The notes below the pieces were generated by a model. It did no database searches and was not told the origin of the DNA. It saw only the letters and a program-made list of their open reading frames with translations. A DNA stretch of 64,000 nt, taken from assembly GCA_963721725.1 (NCBI GenBank), contig CAVRLX010000020.1, positions 62,001-126,000 on the forward strand, read 5' to 3'. Both the position numbers and the translations under genes were made by a program. Source of the stretch: RI-153 sp963721725. GTDB lineage: Bacteria; Chloroflexota; Anaerolineae; Caldilineales; Caldilineaceae. Shown here in pieces: positions 46,381-55,404 of the stretch (positions within the stretch are counted from its first letter, which is position 1; each line of letters opens with the position of its first letter).

Positions 46381-47685
46381 ATGGAACAGTTTGTAAAGCA
46401 GGTTCATGGGCAGTCCAAATCGACATCGCTAATGCAGGTAGGGTGGGGCATCCGCTTCTGTCTGTCGCTAGTAACGGCGATCTTGTTTTGGGGGATAGGC
46501 CTGGGAGGCGCGCAGCCGCAGATTGTACGCGCCGAACCGCGTGTGGGAGAGGCGGTAACAGGCAACACTGTCAATGGCGATCCGCAATCGACCATCCCTG
46601 CTAATCTCACCGGCTGTGGCGGAGTGCAGGTTTCCACCGCCAATGCTGAATTTGAAGAGAAAATTTTGCAATTGACCAACGACATTCGCCATGCCAACGG
46701 GCTGTTGCCCTTCAAACGGGTCTCCTTTTTGGACGATGCGGCTCATTTCCACGCCACAGATATGGGACTGGATGACTATTTTTCGCACACAAGCCACGAC
46801 CGGGTCAACGGACAGTTGGTGGAATCCTGTCGTTGGAACGACCGTGTAAAGTTGTATTACCCGAGCTGGGCGGCCATTGCCGAAAACATTGCGGCTGGCT
46901 ATCAGACGCCAGAAACCGTAGTCCAAGGATGGATGAACAGCCCGGGTCATCGGGCCAATATTCTCAACGCCAATAACTGGGAGATTGGGATTGGCTATTA
47001 CACAGGCTCCGGCAACTATCGGCACTACTGGGTACAGGATTTTGGCCGTCGTTATGATGTCTATCCGCTAATTTTGAACCGTGACATTGGCAGCACTACT
47101 TCGGGAGATCTGACCGTCAATCTTTACGGCGAATGGCAGGATGTGCGCTTTCGCACCGATAATGGCATCTGGTCGGGTTGGCAGCCCTTCCAGACAAGCA
47201 TGACATGGCGTCTGTTGGGGACTGTCGGTCTGCACACGGTTCATGTGGAGATGCGCAAAGATGGGGAGATCTTTTCCAGCAGTGATACTATTCATTTGGC
47301 CCAGAATACCTTGCCTGTGGAATTGGCTTCGATGCCTTCAACGTTGAACTTTTTCTATATTGAAGATGAGCAGCGCCTCTCGCCTGATATGCATGTACTC
47401 TATCCACTCAGCGATGCCCCAGCCGGCCATGTCTGGCGTACACTTGTGGATGGAAACTGGCTTAACGTTTCGCCCAGCGAGGGTGGCGTGGCGCAGCAGA
47501 CCGAGATTCGACCGGTGGTCAACAGCGCAAACACGGTTTCGCCCAGCACGGCCAAATTGATGTTTTTGCTCTATGACGACAACGGCAACGTGGTGGACAG
47601 CCACAGTGTAGACGTCTCTATGCAGAGTGTGAGCAACCTCTCGAATCAGATCTTTTTGCCAGCCATTACCCGCACTTCTCGATAG
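46381..47685 (+). CDS. Secreted SCP/CAP-domain protein with C-terminal IFLP motif
   Basis: A 434-residue secreted protein. Signal peptide at about residues 20-45 ('CLSLVTAILFWGIGLGGA'), then a CAP/SCP domain (about 75-220): 'LLPFKRVSFLDDAAHFHATDMG' and 'YFSHTSHDRV', 'AENIAAGYQTPETVVQGWMNSPGHRANIL', the classic Cys-rich-secretory/YkwD-type core with the metal-binding His/Glu. A beta-rich C-terminal part follows, ending '...SNQIFLPAITRTSR'. GGGGGAAA precedes ATG 46381, chosen over the frame start at 46303. Role unknown; YkwD relatives are sometimes nucleases or wall-binding. Confidence 0.88.
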   Translation: MEQFVKQVHGQSKSTSLMQVGWGIRFCLSLVTAILFWGIGLGGAQPQIVRAEPRVGEAVTGNTVNGDPQSTIPANLTGCGGVQVSTANAEFEEKILQLTNDIRHANGLLPFKRVSFLDDAAHFHATDMGLDDYFSHTSHDRVNGQLVESCRWNDRVKLYYPSWAAIAENIAAGYQTPETVVQGWMNSPGHRANILNANNWEIGIGYYTGSGNYRHYWVQDFGRRYDVYPLILNRDIGSTTSGDLTVNLYGEWQDVRFRTDNGIWSGWQPFQTSMTWRLLGTVGLHTVHVEMRKDGEIFSSSDTIHLAQNTLPVELASMPSTLNFFYIEDEQRLSPDMHVLYPLSDAPAGHVWRTLVDGNWLNVSPSEGGVAQQTEIRPVVNSANTVSPSTAKLMFLLYDDNGNVVDSHSVDVSMQSVSNLSNQIFLPAITRTSR

Positions 47686-47699
47686 CCTCTTGGCGGATG

Positions 47700-47734
47700 A
47701 AAAAGCCCGACCATTACACGGTCGGGCTTTTTTT
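47700..47734. terminator. Bidirectional hairpin terminator
   Basis: 'AAAAAGCCCGACC' and 'GGTCGGGCTTTTTT', between the SCP gene and the converging FAD oxidoreductase. Confidence 0.9.
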
Positions 47735-47753
47735 GATCCTGATCAGAGTCAAC

Positions 47754-49125
47754 TCAATGGTCTGCACGCTGGCTGGTCACCCCAAAATCATGGTGTATCT
47801 CTGCGGCCACGCGCTGCCCCATTTCAACGGCGTAATTAGTCCCCCGATCCCAGGGATAGACCTGGCTCATGGAGGCAAAATAGAGACCGGGCAGCGGCGT
47901 GGAAATCGGCGGGATCATGTCTGCATAGCCGCGCACAGGCACAGGCTGCGCATAGGCCACGCGGTGCAGCCACGCCCCCGTCACCCAATCGGGTCGGAAA
48001 TCCGGATTAAAGCGGACAAGCGCGGGCAGAAACTCGGCCAGCAACTCGTCTTGACTCAAGCGGAAATAACGGTGCGAGGGGTCCAAATAGTCGCCCACAT
48101 AGATCAGATGATCGCCGCCATAGTGTTGTGGGGAGATCATATTGGTGTGTTCGACCAAGGCCAGAAAAGGCAATCCCTCGGACTTGGGCACGTTGATCCG
48201 ATCAGATGTCGCGGGTCAAGCGCTGATTGAGCGCCAATGTCATCACCACTGCGCCCATGCTTTTCAAGTTCTGCAACTGGCTCAGATAGCCATCCGGCAG
48301 ATCCGGCGTCATGCGTTGCATCAAATGGGGACTGACCGTACTGAGGACGAGATCCGCCTGGAGCGGCGCGCTGTCTGCCATCTCGACGCGGAAGCCGCCT
48401 TCAGGCTGCGGCACAATGCGCTGCACGGCTTTGCCGGTCTCAATGGTGACCCCACGCTGGCGGACTTTCGCCGTCAATTGATTGACAAATGTCTGGAAGC
48501 CGCCCTCATAATAGCCCAGTTGTGGCGTGCGTTTATAGATGCGCGCCCAAAACCACGCCAAGTTGACCTCTCGAAAGTGGGGTCCAAACTTGCCTTCGAG
48601 CATAGGTTGCCACAACATGCGATAGCCTCGGCTACCCATCCAGCGTTCCAGCCAAGTATCAGCCACGATTTTGTCAAAGCCCTGCCAGGGCGGGCGCGGG
48701 TGATATTTGAGATAGGCCAGCACAGCCCCCATGCGCAGCTTTTCGGGCAAGGAAAGGTGGGGAAATTGCAGCAGCCGCAATGGGGTGTCAAAGGGGTAGT
48801 CTTGTCCCCGATAGTGCATCACCGTGGTGGGGCGGTGAAATTGGAGCAGATGATCAGCGCCAATCGCCTTTGTCAGGTTGATAATGGCGTCGTCGTTGGT
48901 GAAGAGATGATGATAGAACTTCTCCAACGGCCAATCCCAACTGTCGCGGCCTTTGAAGCCCGCAGCCGATCCGCCAATCTCTCCGCTTGCTTCCACGATG
49001 TGAATGGCGTATATCCCCTGCGCCGCCAGTTCGTAGGCCGCGGTGAGACCCGCCAGCCCCGCGCCGACAATGACCAAGCGCAGGGGCGATATAGGTAGGT
49101 TTGCTGTCAACAGTAAAATCCTCAA
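47754..49125 (-). CDS. FAD-dependent oxidoreductase, protoporphyrinogen-oxidase/UDP-galactopyranose-mutase-like (frame break near 48200)
   Basis: About 455 residues in two frames. The N-terminus has the dinucleotide motif 'LVIVGAGLAGLTAAYELAAQG' (residues about 16-36, of GxGxxG type) and 'EASGEIGGSAAGF'. 'LPEKLRMGAVLAYLKYH' and 'YYEGGFQTFVNQLTAKVRQRG' follow. The frame breaks near 48200 after '...LNQRLTRDI'; the second piece resumes 'INVPKSEGLPFLALVEHTNMI' and ends with the FAD-binding 'LYFASMSQVYPWDRGTNYAVEMGQRVAAEI'. Family members oxidise amines, carotenoids or sugars; the substrate is unknown. TTG start at 49125 is likely, the upstream limit uncertain. Confidence 0.8.
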
Positions 49126-49143
49126 GTATGGTGGCAGAAACGC

Positions 49144-49509
49144 TCAAGCAGCCAGCGGATAGCTTCCCGTGCCGCCGTGCAAATATTGCTCGATCTCATA
49201 TTGCGCCGTGTAGTAAAGCCGAATCAACTCAGCATCGCTGCCCTTGAACGATTGAATCGATTTGGTGGAACAGAGCGCGCAGCCACGCAGAAATTGGAAG
49301 TGGTTGCTATGACACTTGATGCACGGCCCCAGTTTGATCATCATAAGCACAAATGCCAGCGTGTCGGGGTGGGTATGGGGCAACTCGGACACATGGTCAA
49401 CCAACTTCTGCCATTGCACCCCGCGCAGATCGCGCAAAAGGTGGATCAAGCGTGCCGGGAAAAAGAGTTCGGCCTTGGCATTGATCATATTGTCTGTGAG
49501 ATTTTCCAT
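49144..49509 (-). CDS. Small protein with a C-x2-C-x10-C-x2-C motif (paralogue 2)
   Basis: A 121-residue paralogue of the 43467-43784 protein. CIKC and CALC are separated by ten residues, after 'DTLAFVLMMIKLGP'; the N-terminal 'LFFPARLIHLLRDLRGVQWQKLVDHVSEL' matches its sister. GGAGG is 6 bases before ATG 49509; the frame start at 49521 is rejected. Sits directly upstream of the FAD oxidoreductase, 18 bases before it, so they may be co-expressed. Function unknown; metal binding likely. Confidence 0.75.
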   Translation of the reverse strand: MENLTDNMINAKAELFFPARLIHLLRDLRGVQWQKLVDHVSELPHTHPDTLAFVLMMIKLGPCIKCHSNHFQFLRGCALCSTKSIQSFKGSDAELIRLYYTAQYEIEQYLHGGTGSYPLAA

Positions 49510-49569
49510 GTGATCCTCCATCTTTCTTAGCGTAAATGATATCTACAGGGCGTTCATTCCTTTTTGCGT

Positions 49570-49631
49570 ATGTATTGCACACCAGCACACAATGACATTT
49601 TTCAAAGAGCAGAAAATGGTCCTTTGTGGTG
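49570..49631. repeat. Dispersed hairpin repeat R3, copy 1
   Basis: Contains 'CAGCACACAATGACATTTTT' then 'CAAAGAGCAGAAAATGGTCC' and TTTGTGG. Other copies lie at 59689-59750, 61059-61116 and, split, near 31415-31572. Confidence 0.75.
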
Positions 49632-49641
49632 ATTGGTCTAT

Positions 49642-50118
49642 TTAGAGACTGAGTTCAATATTGGGTAATTTTACCCGTTCAATGCCATTGCCAGATTTGC
49701 CATTGGACCCGGCCAAGACGTTAAGATTGCTGACTACCTGCATCACATCCACCCCACTGTTGCGGCAGATCTGTTCTAGGCGGTCATTAGAATCCACGGC
49801 ACAGCTATCGCAGCCGCCCAGGTGAAACCCAGCCAGAATTTCCTGGGCCTGAGGGTGAATGGCTTGAATCTCGCGCACCGTCATCTGTGGTGTAAAGAGC
49901 AAGTTGCCCGTGCTGCGGGCAATTTCGCCACGCACCTGGGCAATCTGCATTGACATCTCTTCTTGCAAACGGCGAATCTCATCATTGGCGTCAAAAAGTG
50001 CTCGGTTATAGCGATCCAGGCGGCGATTGGCCCGGCTGATCTCCTGCCGGGTAATCCACGCATAGAAAAAGGCTCCACCCGCCAACACCAGCGCCACAAT
50101 TATCAGAAATGTATCCAT
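49642..50118 (-). CDS. Membrane-anchored DUF1858-like redox-disulfide protein
   Basis: A 158-residue protein with an N-terminal membrane helix ('FLIIVALVLAGGAFFYAWIT'), a coiled coil of about 40 residues and a C-terminal domain 'MTVREIQAIHPQAQEILAGFHLGGCDSCAVD', the DUF1858/TIGR03980 type, with the redox CDSC at about residue 103. Such domains often accompany hybrid-cluster proteins; none is near. Function unknown, probably thiol or metal chemistry at the membrane surface. Confidence 0.75.
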   Translation of the reverse strand: MDTFLIIVALVLAGGAFFYAWITRQEISRANRRLDRYNRALFDANDEIRRLQEEMSMQIAQVRGEIARSTGNLLFTPQMTVREIQAIHPQAQEILAGFHLGGCDSCAVDSNDRLEQICRNSGVDVMQVVSNLNVLAGSNGKSGNGIERVKLPNIELSL

Positions 50119-50155
50119 GATTGCCTCATCTACTCTTGAAAAATGAAATTAGAGG

Positions 50156-50250
50156 GTATCTATTTAGGTGTAGGTGCGATGTATTCGCCACACAAGTTTT
50201 TCACAACGAATCGATGCTTGGCGAGTGCGGCGCAAACCTGTACAGTTAGA
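50156..50250. repeat. Dispersed inverted repeat R1, copy 3
   Basis: Left arm 'AGGTGCGATGTATTCGCCA' (50172-50190), right arm 'TGGCGAGTGCGGCGCAAACC' (50219-50238). Flanks match copy 2: TATCTATTTAGGT before, CCTGTACAGTTA after. Its right end runs up to the UPF0173 gene stop. Confidence 0.8.
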
Positions 50251-50944
50251 TTTCGTATGAATCTCCAGGATTTAAGACAATGCCTTCAATGTCCGTCTCT
50301 TCGCGCAACTGCTTCACAAATTCCGTCGCATCCTGGGCAATCGGCGGCCAAGTGTTGTAGTGAATCGGGATCACACGCTTGGCTTTGACAAACTGGGCTG
50401 CGGTCATGGCATCGTCTGGCCCCATGGTGAAATTATCTCCAATCGGCAACGTCGCCAGATCTACTCCGCCCCATTCACCGATCAAGCGCATGTCATAGGT
50501 CAGCGCCGTGTCACCGGCAAAATAGATATCGGTGCCATCGTTAAAGTAGACGAGGAAGCCACCTGGATTGCCGCCATAGCTGCCATCCGGTAGACCACTG
50601 CCGTGGTGGGCAATTGTCATTTTGACGCGCCCAAACGGAAAATCATAGCCGCCACCGATGTGCATTTGATGCACATTTTCGATGCCTTTCTCCATTAACC
50701 AATTGCCGATCTCGAAGTTGCAGATTACCTTGCAGCCTGTTCGTTGGGCAATGGCAATCGCATCAGCCACATGATCAAGATGGCCGTGGGTGAGCAGCAT
50801 AAAATCTGCTTCCACAGTTTCTGCCGTGGCAGAGTCGGGGGCCAACGGATTGTTGGGTGCAAAGAAGGGATCGAGCACCAGTTTCGTGCCGTCTATGTCA
50901 ATGGTAAACGTGGAATGGCCGAAATAGGTCAATCGCACAGACAT
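50246..50944 (-). CDS. UPF0173 metal-dependent hydrolase (metallo-beta-lactamase fold)
   Basis: A 232-residue protein. The zinc motif HxHxDH is in 'LLTHGHLDHVAD' (residues about 53-64); 'GRVKMTIAHHGSGLP' and 'IHYNTWPPIAQD' (late His) complete the metal site. The family is an uncharacterised MBL-fold hydrolase (YtkL/UPF0173). The start at 50944 has GGAGA 7 bases upstream; a frame to 50986 is not needed. Cytoplasmic. Confidence 0.92.
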   Translation of the reverse strand: MSVRLTYFGHSTFTIDIDGTKLVLDPFFAPNNPLAPDSATAETVEADFMLLTHGHLDHVADAIAIAQRTGCKVICNFEIGNWLMEKGIENVHQMHIGGGYDFPFGRVKMTIAHHGSGLPDGSYGGNPGGFLVYFNDGTDIYFAGDTALTYDMRLIGEWGGVDLATLPIGDNFTMGPDDAMTAAQFVKAKRVIPIHYNTWPPIAQDATEFVKQLREETDIEGIVLNPGDSYEI

Positions 50945-51100
50945 GGTTGTGTCTCCTTCCGATGGAGGTAATGGCGTCATTTCCAATCAAAAAGCCAGAC
51001 TTACCCGGCGGCAAGTCTGGCTCATGATAACGACTGTATAGACCGTGTGTCAAGCGCTGGCACAAACCCGCTTACTGGGACAAACAAACGTACGGCTCGA

Positions 51101-51958
51101 TTATTCGCCGCTTTCCTGTTTGCGCTGAGCTGTGCGCTCTTGGGCTTTGCGCTTCAATTCTTCCATGCGCGAGAGTTTTGCATCTGCTTCGCCACCATTA
51201 GCCTCGGTCACAGGGGCAGCGTCGTCTCCCGCCGCCTTTGCTTTGGCCGCGGCGGTGCGTTCCTGGGCCTTCTTTTTCAGCGCTTCGGCGTCTCCCGTCG
51301 CTGGTTTCGCAGCGGGGGCCGCTTCGGCTTTCTTGGCCGCAGCCGCGGCTTTGGCGGCTTCCTGGGCTGCCTTCTCTGCCTCTTCCTTACGCCGTTTTTC
51401 TTCTTCCTGGGCATATTGGCGCGGCCAGAGCGCCGCGTAATATTCCACCGGCACGGTCAGCTCTTCCATATCATAGACAAGCTGCGGATAGCGGTCATAG
51501 ACAGCCAGCTCAAAATCATGGTTCATCTTGATGGCATCAAATGGGCAAAACTCCACACAAAAGCTACAACTCATACAAACCGCGGCGTCTATGTAAAATT
51601 CTGACGGGCGCGTAATCGGCTTGCCGTTGGCGTCGCTGTCGCGCACAATCCAGATGCACTGGGGCGGGCAGACTTTGGCACAGATCCCACAGGCTGTGCA
51701 CCGATCTTCGCCGCGCTGTGTATCCCAGATTAACATGGGAATGTAGCGGAAGTTTTCGGGCAGCAAGCGCCGCTCTTCGGGATATTGGATCGTCAACAGA
51801 CCTTCTTGATCCACAGGCTGGTTGATGATGCGGCGGCTGTTGCCCAGATTGAGACTGCCCTCATAGCGGCTGGGGATCTCTTGCTGGTCATCTTTATAGC
51901 TATCCACAAAGTGCTTGAGCGTTACACCCAGACCCTTGAGTAATCCTGATCCAAACAT
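51101..51958 (-). CDS. nuoI: NADH-quinone oxidoreductase subunit I with long charged C-terminal extension
   Basis: A 285-residue protein. Residues about 1-160 are ordinary NuoI with two 4Fe-4S motifs, 'CTACGICAKVCPPQC' and 'CMSCSFCVEFCP', carrying electrons in complex I at the membrane. The remaining 110 residues are an Ala/Lys/Glu-rich tail ending 'KAQERTAQRKQESGE', with a repeat of 'KKKAQERTAAAKAKA' type. GAGGAGC lies 6 bases before ATG 51958. Last gene of the nuoB-CD-I run. Confidence 0.95.
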   Translation of the reverse strand: MFGSGLLKGLGVTLKHFVDSYKDDQQEIPSRYEGSLNLGNSRRIINQPVDQEGLLTIQYPEERRLLPENFRYIPMLIWDTQRGEDRCTACGICAKVCPPQCIWIVRDSDANGKPITRPSEFYIDAAVCMSCSFCVEFCPFDAIKMNHDFELAVYDRYPQLVYDMEELTVPVEYYAALWPRQYAQEEEKRRKEEAEKAAQEAAKAAAAAKKAEAAPAAKPATGDAEALKKKAQERTAAAKAKAAGDDAAPVTEANGGEADAKLSRMEELKRKAQERTAQRKQESGE

Positions 51959-52034
51959 GGTTTGCTCCTCGTTGCAGGTGGCAGGCGGCAGGTTGCAGGT
52001 GTGGATAGTGTGCAACTTGCTACCTGCAACAGAT

Positions 52035-53864
52035 TTATCGGTCCACTTCACCCAACACAATATCAATCGCCCCCAAAATCACAATCGCATCGGCCACTTT
52101 ATAGCCCACGCTCATCGGTCCCAGCGCATTTAAGTTAATGTAGCTAGGGGCGCGCACATGATAGCGCCATGCATTGGGCTTGCCATCGCTGACCAAGTAG
52201 AAGCCCAGTTCCCCTTTGGGCGCCTCAATGCGCGAATAGATTTCACCTTCGGGCGGACGCAGATTATAGCCACCCTTGCCGCCCATAATCGAACCAAACC
52301 CCTGGCTCAACGTCGCCGAAGCATAGGCGGGCGCGCCGGTGATCTCGCCGCCGGGCAGGTCGCGTAGAGCCTGTTGCAAGATTTTGACGCTCTCACGCGC
52401 TTCTAGCAGGCGAATATAGTAGCGGTCAAAGATGTCGCTGTTGGGCAGCGTCGGAATGTCAAAATCAAAGCGATCATAGATGCCATACGGTTCGGCCTTG
52501 CGAATGTCATAGGCCAGCCCCGCCGCCCGGATCATCGGCCCGGAGACACTCAAGGAGATGAGATCCTCAGCAGAAAGATAGCCCACGCCGCGGCCACGGG
52601 CCTTGACAATTTCGTTGCCAGAGATCAGATCATCCAGTTCATCCAACGCACGCGGCAACCGCTCGTGGACAATATATCGGGCCTTTTCCACCCAGCCTGG
52701 CGGTAGATCGCGCACCACACCGCCAAAGCGCATATAGTTGCACATCAGGCGCGCCCCAGAGACTTCCTCAAACAGGTCGAGGATCATCTCGCGCTCTTCA
52801 ATGGCATAGAGCGCTGGCGTTTGCAGCGCGCCCAAGTCGTTCAAAATAAAGCCAATCGACCACGTATGGTTCACCACACGGGTCAGCTCAGCCATGATCA
52901 CCCGGATATATTCTGCGCGCTCTGGCACTTCAATTCCTGCCAGCTTTTCCACAGCCAGGGCATAGGCCCAATTGTTGCTCATGGAATTGATGTAATCCAG
53001 CCGGTCGGTAAAGGGCATGTTCATCAACCACGTGTTGCGCTCGCCGATCTTTTCGTGGTTGCGGTGCAGATAGCCCATCTCCGGCTCCAACGCCAGAATG
53101 GTCTCGCCCTCAATCCGCGTGATCATGCGAAAAACGCCGTGGGTGCTGGGATGATGCGGCCCCAGATTGACCACAATGCTTTCAGTGTCCAAATGGGCAG
53201 TTTCCGCACTATGTTGCGGGGCCTGGCTCACCGGCACATAGGCAACCGGCTCTTTCCATGTATCAGGGTTCCAGCCGATGGGATAGTTGGTGTTCTTGCC
53301 CCAGGGCAGTGCGTCCTCGTGCAGTTTATACTTGCCGTTGGGATGGCGGCTGCGGAAGGGCTTAGCCTCTTCGTCGAAATAGGCTTCTTTCCAATCTTTG
53401 CGCATGGGGTGGCCGTTGAAGCCATCCCACAACAAAATACGGCGCAGGTTGGGATGACCCTGGAAGTGAATGCCATACAGGTCGTAGACCTCGCGCTCTT
53501 GCAAATTCGCGCCAGGATAGATCGCCGTGGCTGTGGGGACCGTATCATTGGCAGGAACGCGCACATGCAAGTTGAGGTGACCGCCGCCTTTTTTGGTGCT
53601 GTAAAGGTGGTAGACAATCTCGAATCGTTCGGCAATGCCCTTGCGCATCTTGCCGTTGTAGCCCAGATAGTCGGTACAAGTAACACCGGAAAGGAAATCG
53701 TAGCCTTCCCGATCGCGCAAATGGGTCAACAGCGCAATCAGTTTATCGGGTGCAATAATGTACGCTTTGTCGGTGTCGTCTGCCCATGTCCCCAGCACCG
53801 CACCCGGTACGGCGTCGTTGTAGGGCTGCCCTGTCATGGTGGCGTCTGCTACTGCTTCAGTCAT
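52035..53864 (-). CDS. nuoCD: NADH-quinone oxidoreductase fused subunit C/D
   Basis: A 609-residue fusion. NuoC part (about residues 30-215): 'LQEREVYDLYGIHFQGHP' is the complex I 30 kDa signature. NuoD part (about 228-609): 'VNLGPHHPSTHGVFR', 'GYLHRNHEKIGE', 'LMNMPFTDRLDYINSMSNN', the quinone-channel 49 kDa subunit. A linker of about 20 residues joins them. Together with NuoB and NuoI it forms the peripheral arm of complex I, transferring electrons from NADH to quinone. It sits 76 bases before nuoI. Confidence 0.95.
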   Translation of the reverse strand: MTEAVADATMTGQPYNDAVPGAVLGTWADDTDKAYIIAPDKLIALLTHLRDREGYDFLSGVTCTDYLGYNGKMRKGIAERFEIVYHLYSTKKGGGHLNLHVRVPANDTVPTATAIYPGANLQEREVYDLYGIHFQGHPNLRRILLWDGFNGHPMRKDWKEAYFDEEAKPFRSRHPNGKYKLHEDALPWGKNTNYPIGWNPDTWKEPVAYVPVSQAPQHSAETAHLDTESIVVNLGPHHPSTHGVFRMITRIEGETILALEPEMGYLHRNHEKIGERNTWLMNMPFTDRLDYINSMSNNWAYALAVEKLAGIEVPERAEYIRVIMAELTRVVNHTWSIGFILNDLGALQTPALYAIEEREMILDLFEEVSGARLMCNYMRFGGVVRDLPPGWVEKARYIVHERLPRALDELDDLISGNEIVKARGRGVGYLSAEDLISLSVSGPMIRAAGLAYDIRKAEPYGIYDRFDFDIPTLPNSDIFDRYYIRLLEARESVKILQQALRDLPGGEITGAPAYASATLSQGFGSIMGGKGGYNLRPPEGEIYSRIEAPKGELGFYLVSDGKPNAWRYHVRAPSYINLNALGPMSVGYKVADAIVILGAIDIVLGEVDR

Positions 53865-53947
53865 GCTCGGCCTCGCTCAATGGTAGATACAGTTCTTCCC
53901 GGAAAGGTATCCTTTGCCGGGAAGTATAATTGACCTGTTGGTTTGTG

Positions 53948-54742
53948 CTATGCGCTCTGTTTGGACTGATGGCGGCGCTTGGCTTCTTCAATCCGCGATT
54001 TCGCTTTGTTGGAGATCTCGCGCGGGCCTTCGGCAACGGCCCCGCCCCCTTCGCCGCCCTGTTTAGCAGCAGCGCTAACGCTTTCGGTCACCTTCATGGT
54101 GTGCTCTTTGATCAACTCCACTTGGCGTGGGTCGAAAATATCGGGACCCAAGCGGGGAACCGGCACAAAGCCGGATTGATCTTTTTGATACCAGGAGACG
54201 GAGGTGATGCTTTGGCGCTCGACCTTCTCGTGAACTTTCATGATGCCATAGATCAGCGCTTCGGGTGTGGGCGGGCAGCCTGGCACATAGACATCCACGG
54301 GGATGTACTTGTCGATGCCGCTGACCACATTGTACCCCTCTTTGAAAGGGCCGCCGCCTGTGGCACAAGCACCCATGCTCAGCACATAGCGGGGTTCGGC
54401 CATCTGGTTATAGATGCGCACAATCGCCGGGACCATCTTCTTGGTCACCGTGCCAGAGACAATCATCAGATCGCTCTGGCGCGGGCTGGGGCGCATTACC
54501 TCCATGCCAAAACGGGCCAGATCAAAACGGCTGGACGCCGTGGCAATCATTTCGATGGCACAGCAGGCTAGGCCAAACAGCAAGGGCCACATGCTTGATT
54601 TTCGGCTCCAGTTGTAGACCTGATCCAGCGTGGTAACCAAGACATTAGTCTGTAGCTCGTCCGGCACCACAATGCTGCTGTGCAGATAGGGTTGAAGCTG
54701 CTCATCTTTGAGTTGTCGGAAATCTGCAGGAAGGCTCGCCAT
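53948..54742 (-). CDS. nuoB: NADH-quinone oxidoreductase subunit B with C-terminal extension
   Basis: A 264-residue PSST subunit. Cysteine ligands of cluster N2 appear in 'GLACCAIEM', 'GACATGGG' and 'YVPGCPPTPE'. The final 50 residues or so are a charged, Gly/Ala-rich extension ending 'KAKSRIEEAKRRHQSKQSA', reminiscent of the NuoI tail. It is the first gene of the operon; the usual nuoA is not upstream. Complex I, inner membrane. Confidence 0.96.
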   Translation of the reverse strand: MASLPADFRQLKDEQLQPYLHSSIVVPDELQTNVLVTTLDQVYNWSRKSSMWPLLFGLACCAIEMIATASSRFDLARFGMEVMRPSPRQSDLMIVSGTVTKKMVPAIVRIYNQMAEPRYVLSMGACATGGGPFKEGYNVVSGIDKYIPVDVYVPGCPPTPEALIYGIMKVHEKVERQSITSVSWYQKDQSGFVPVPRLGPDIFDPRQVELIKEHTMKVTESVSAAAKQGGEGGGAVAEGPREISNKAKSRIEEAKRRHQSKQSA

Positions 54743-55164
54743 ACGGTTTTATCCTCATGAGTTCGCTGTTATAACAGCCGATACAATCCCCGCAGGTAAA
54801 GAGAAAGCGATGCGGGATACGACCAGATCACTTGTGACGTTCAGCACAATTAGTGCCATTACTATACTGTATCTACGTGGGGAAAGCAACTTTTGTCAAA
54901 CCGATAGCCTTTGAAAATATCCCCTCAATTCACGTTCTCCCCTTGGTCTTCAGTGTAGCTTTGCCGCTGCCCTATGGCGGTCTCATAGGAGCGACGATTG
55001 AGCGCAATCCTCTATTGAACGTCCTCTTTGCGGCGAATGTAGAAGCTGATCCAGCCGCTTTCGGGCAGATATGATGCACCTACCAGGCTGATACCCATTC
55101 ATCACGGATCTTTTTGGGAAAGGGTATTCAGGGAAAGCATAGGTGAATCGTGAGTGACTCTGCC
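54743..55164. other. Intergenic region upstream of nuoB
   Basis: About 422 bases. Contains a possible minus-strand promoter pair and no recognised gene; an ORF at 54853-55074 has no domain and is not called. Confidence 0.4.
54861..54899 (-). promoter_or_regulatory. Possible nuo operon promoter
   Basis: On the minus strand, TTGCTT with a 17-base spacer to TATAGT (54866-54861); an upstream TTGACA (54899-54894) could instead pair with TAGATA. Which box is used is unclear. Confidence 0.4.
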
Positions 55165-55404
55165 CTAGCGCAGTGCAGTGATAATGAGGGCCAGCACAAT
55201 GAGGAGTACGGGGAACGAAAACAAGATCAGGGGAACCCACCAAAGCTGCCAGCGCTCTTCCAGCCGTTCAGCCAGCCGACCAATAATATCGAAACGATAG
55301 GCCAGATCGGTCCACCAGCGCGGGCGGCGATCACGCGTGGGTTCGCGTTTTTTGCGAGGAGAAGGGGATTTTGCCTCAGGCTGCGGTCGATTTCTTTTGC
55401 TCAC
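55165..55404 (-). CDS. Small basic single-pass membrane protein
   Basis: A 79-residue protein with a very basic N-terminal half and a C-terminal membrane helix ('LILFSFPVLLIVLALIIT'). Not recognised. Its ATG overlaps the stop of the upstream gene (4 bases), so the two are coupled. Confidence 0.65.
   Translation of the reverse strand: MSKRNRPQPEAKSPSPRKKREPTRDRRPRWWTDLAYRFDIIGRLAERLEERWQLWWVPLILFSFPVLLIVLALIITALR

Noticed and set aside
48190..48210. Selenocysteine UGA in the FAD oxidoreductase
   Set aside because: The frame after the TGA does not continue the protein, while a single-base shift does, and no SECIS-like hairpin is apparent.
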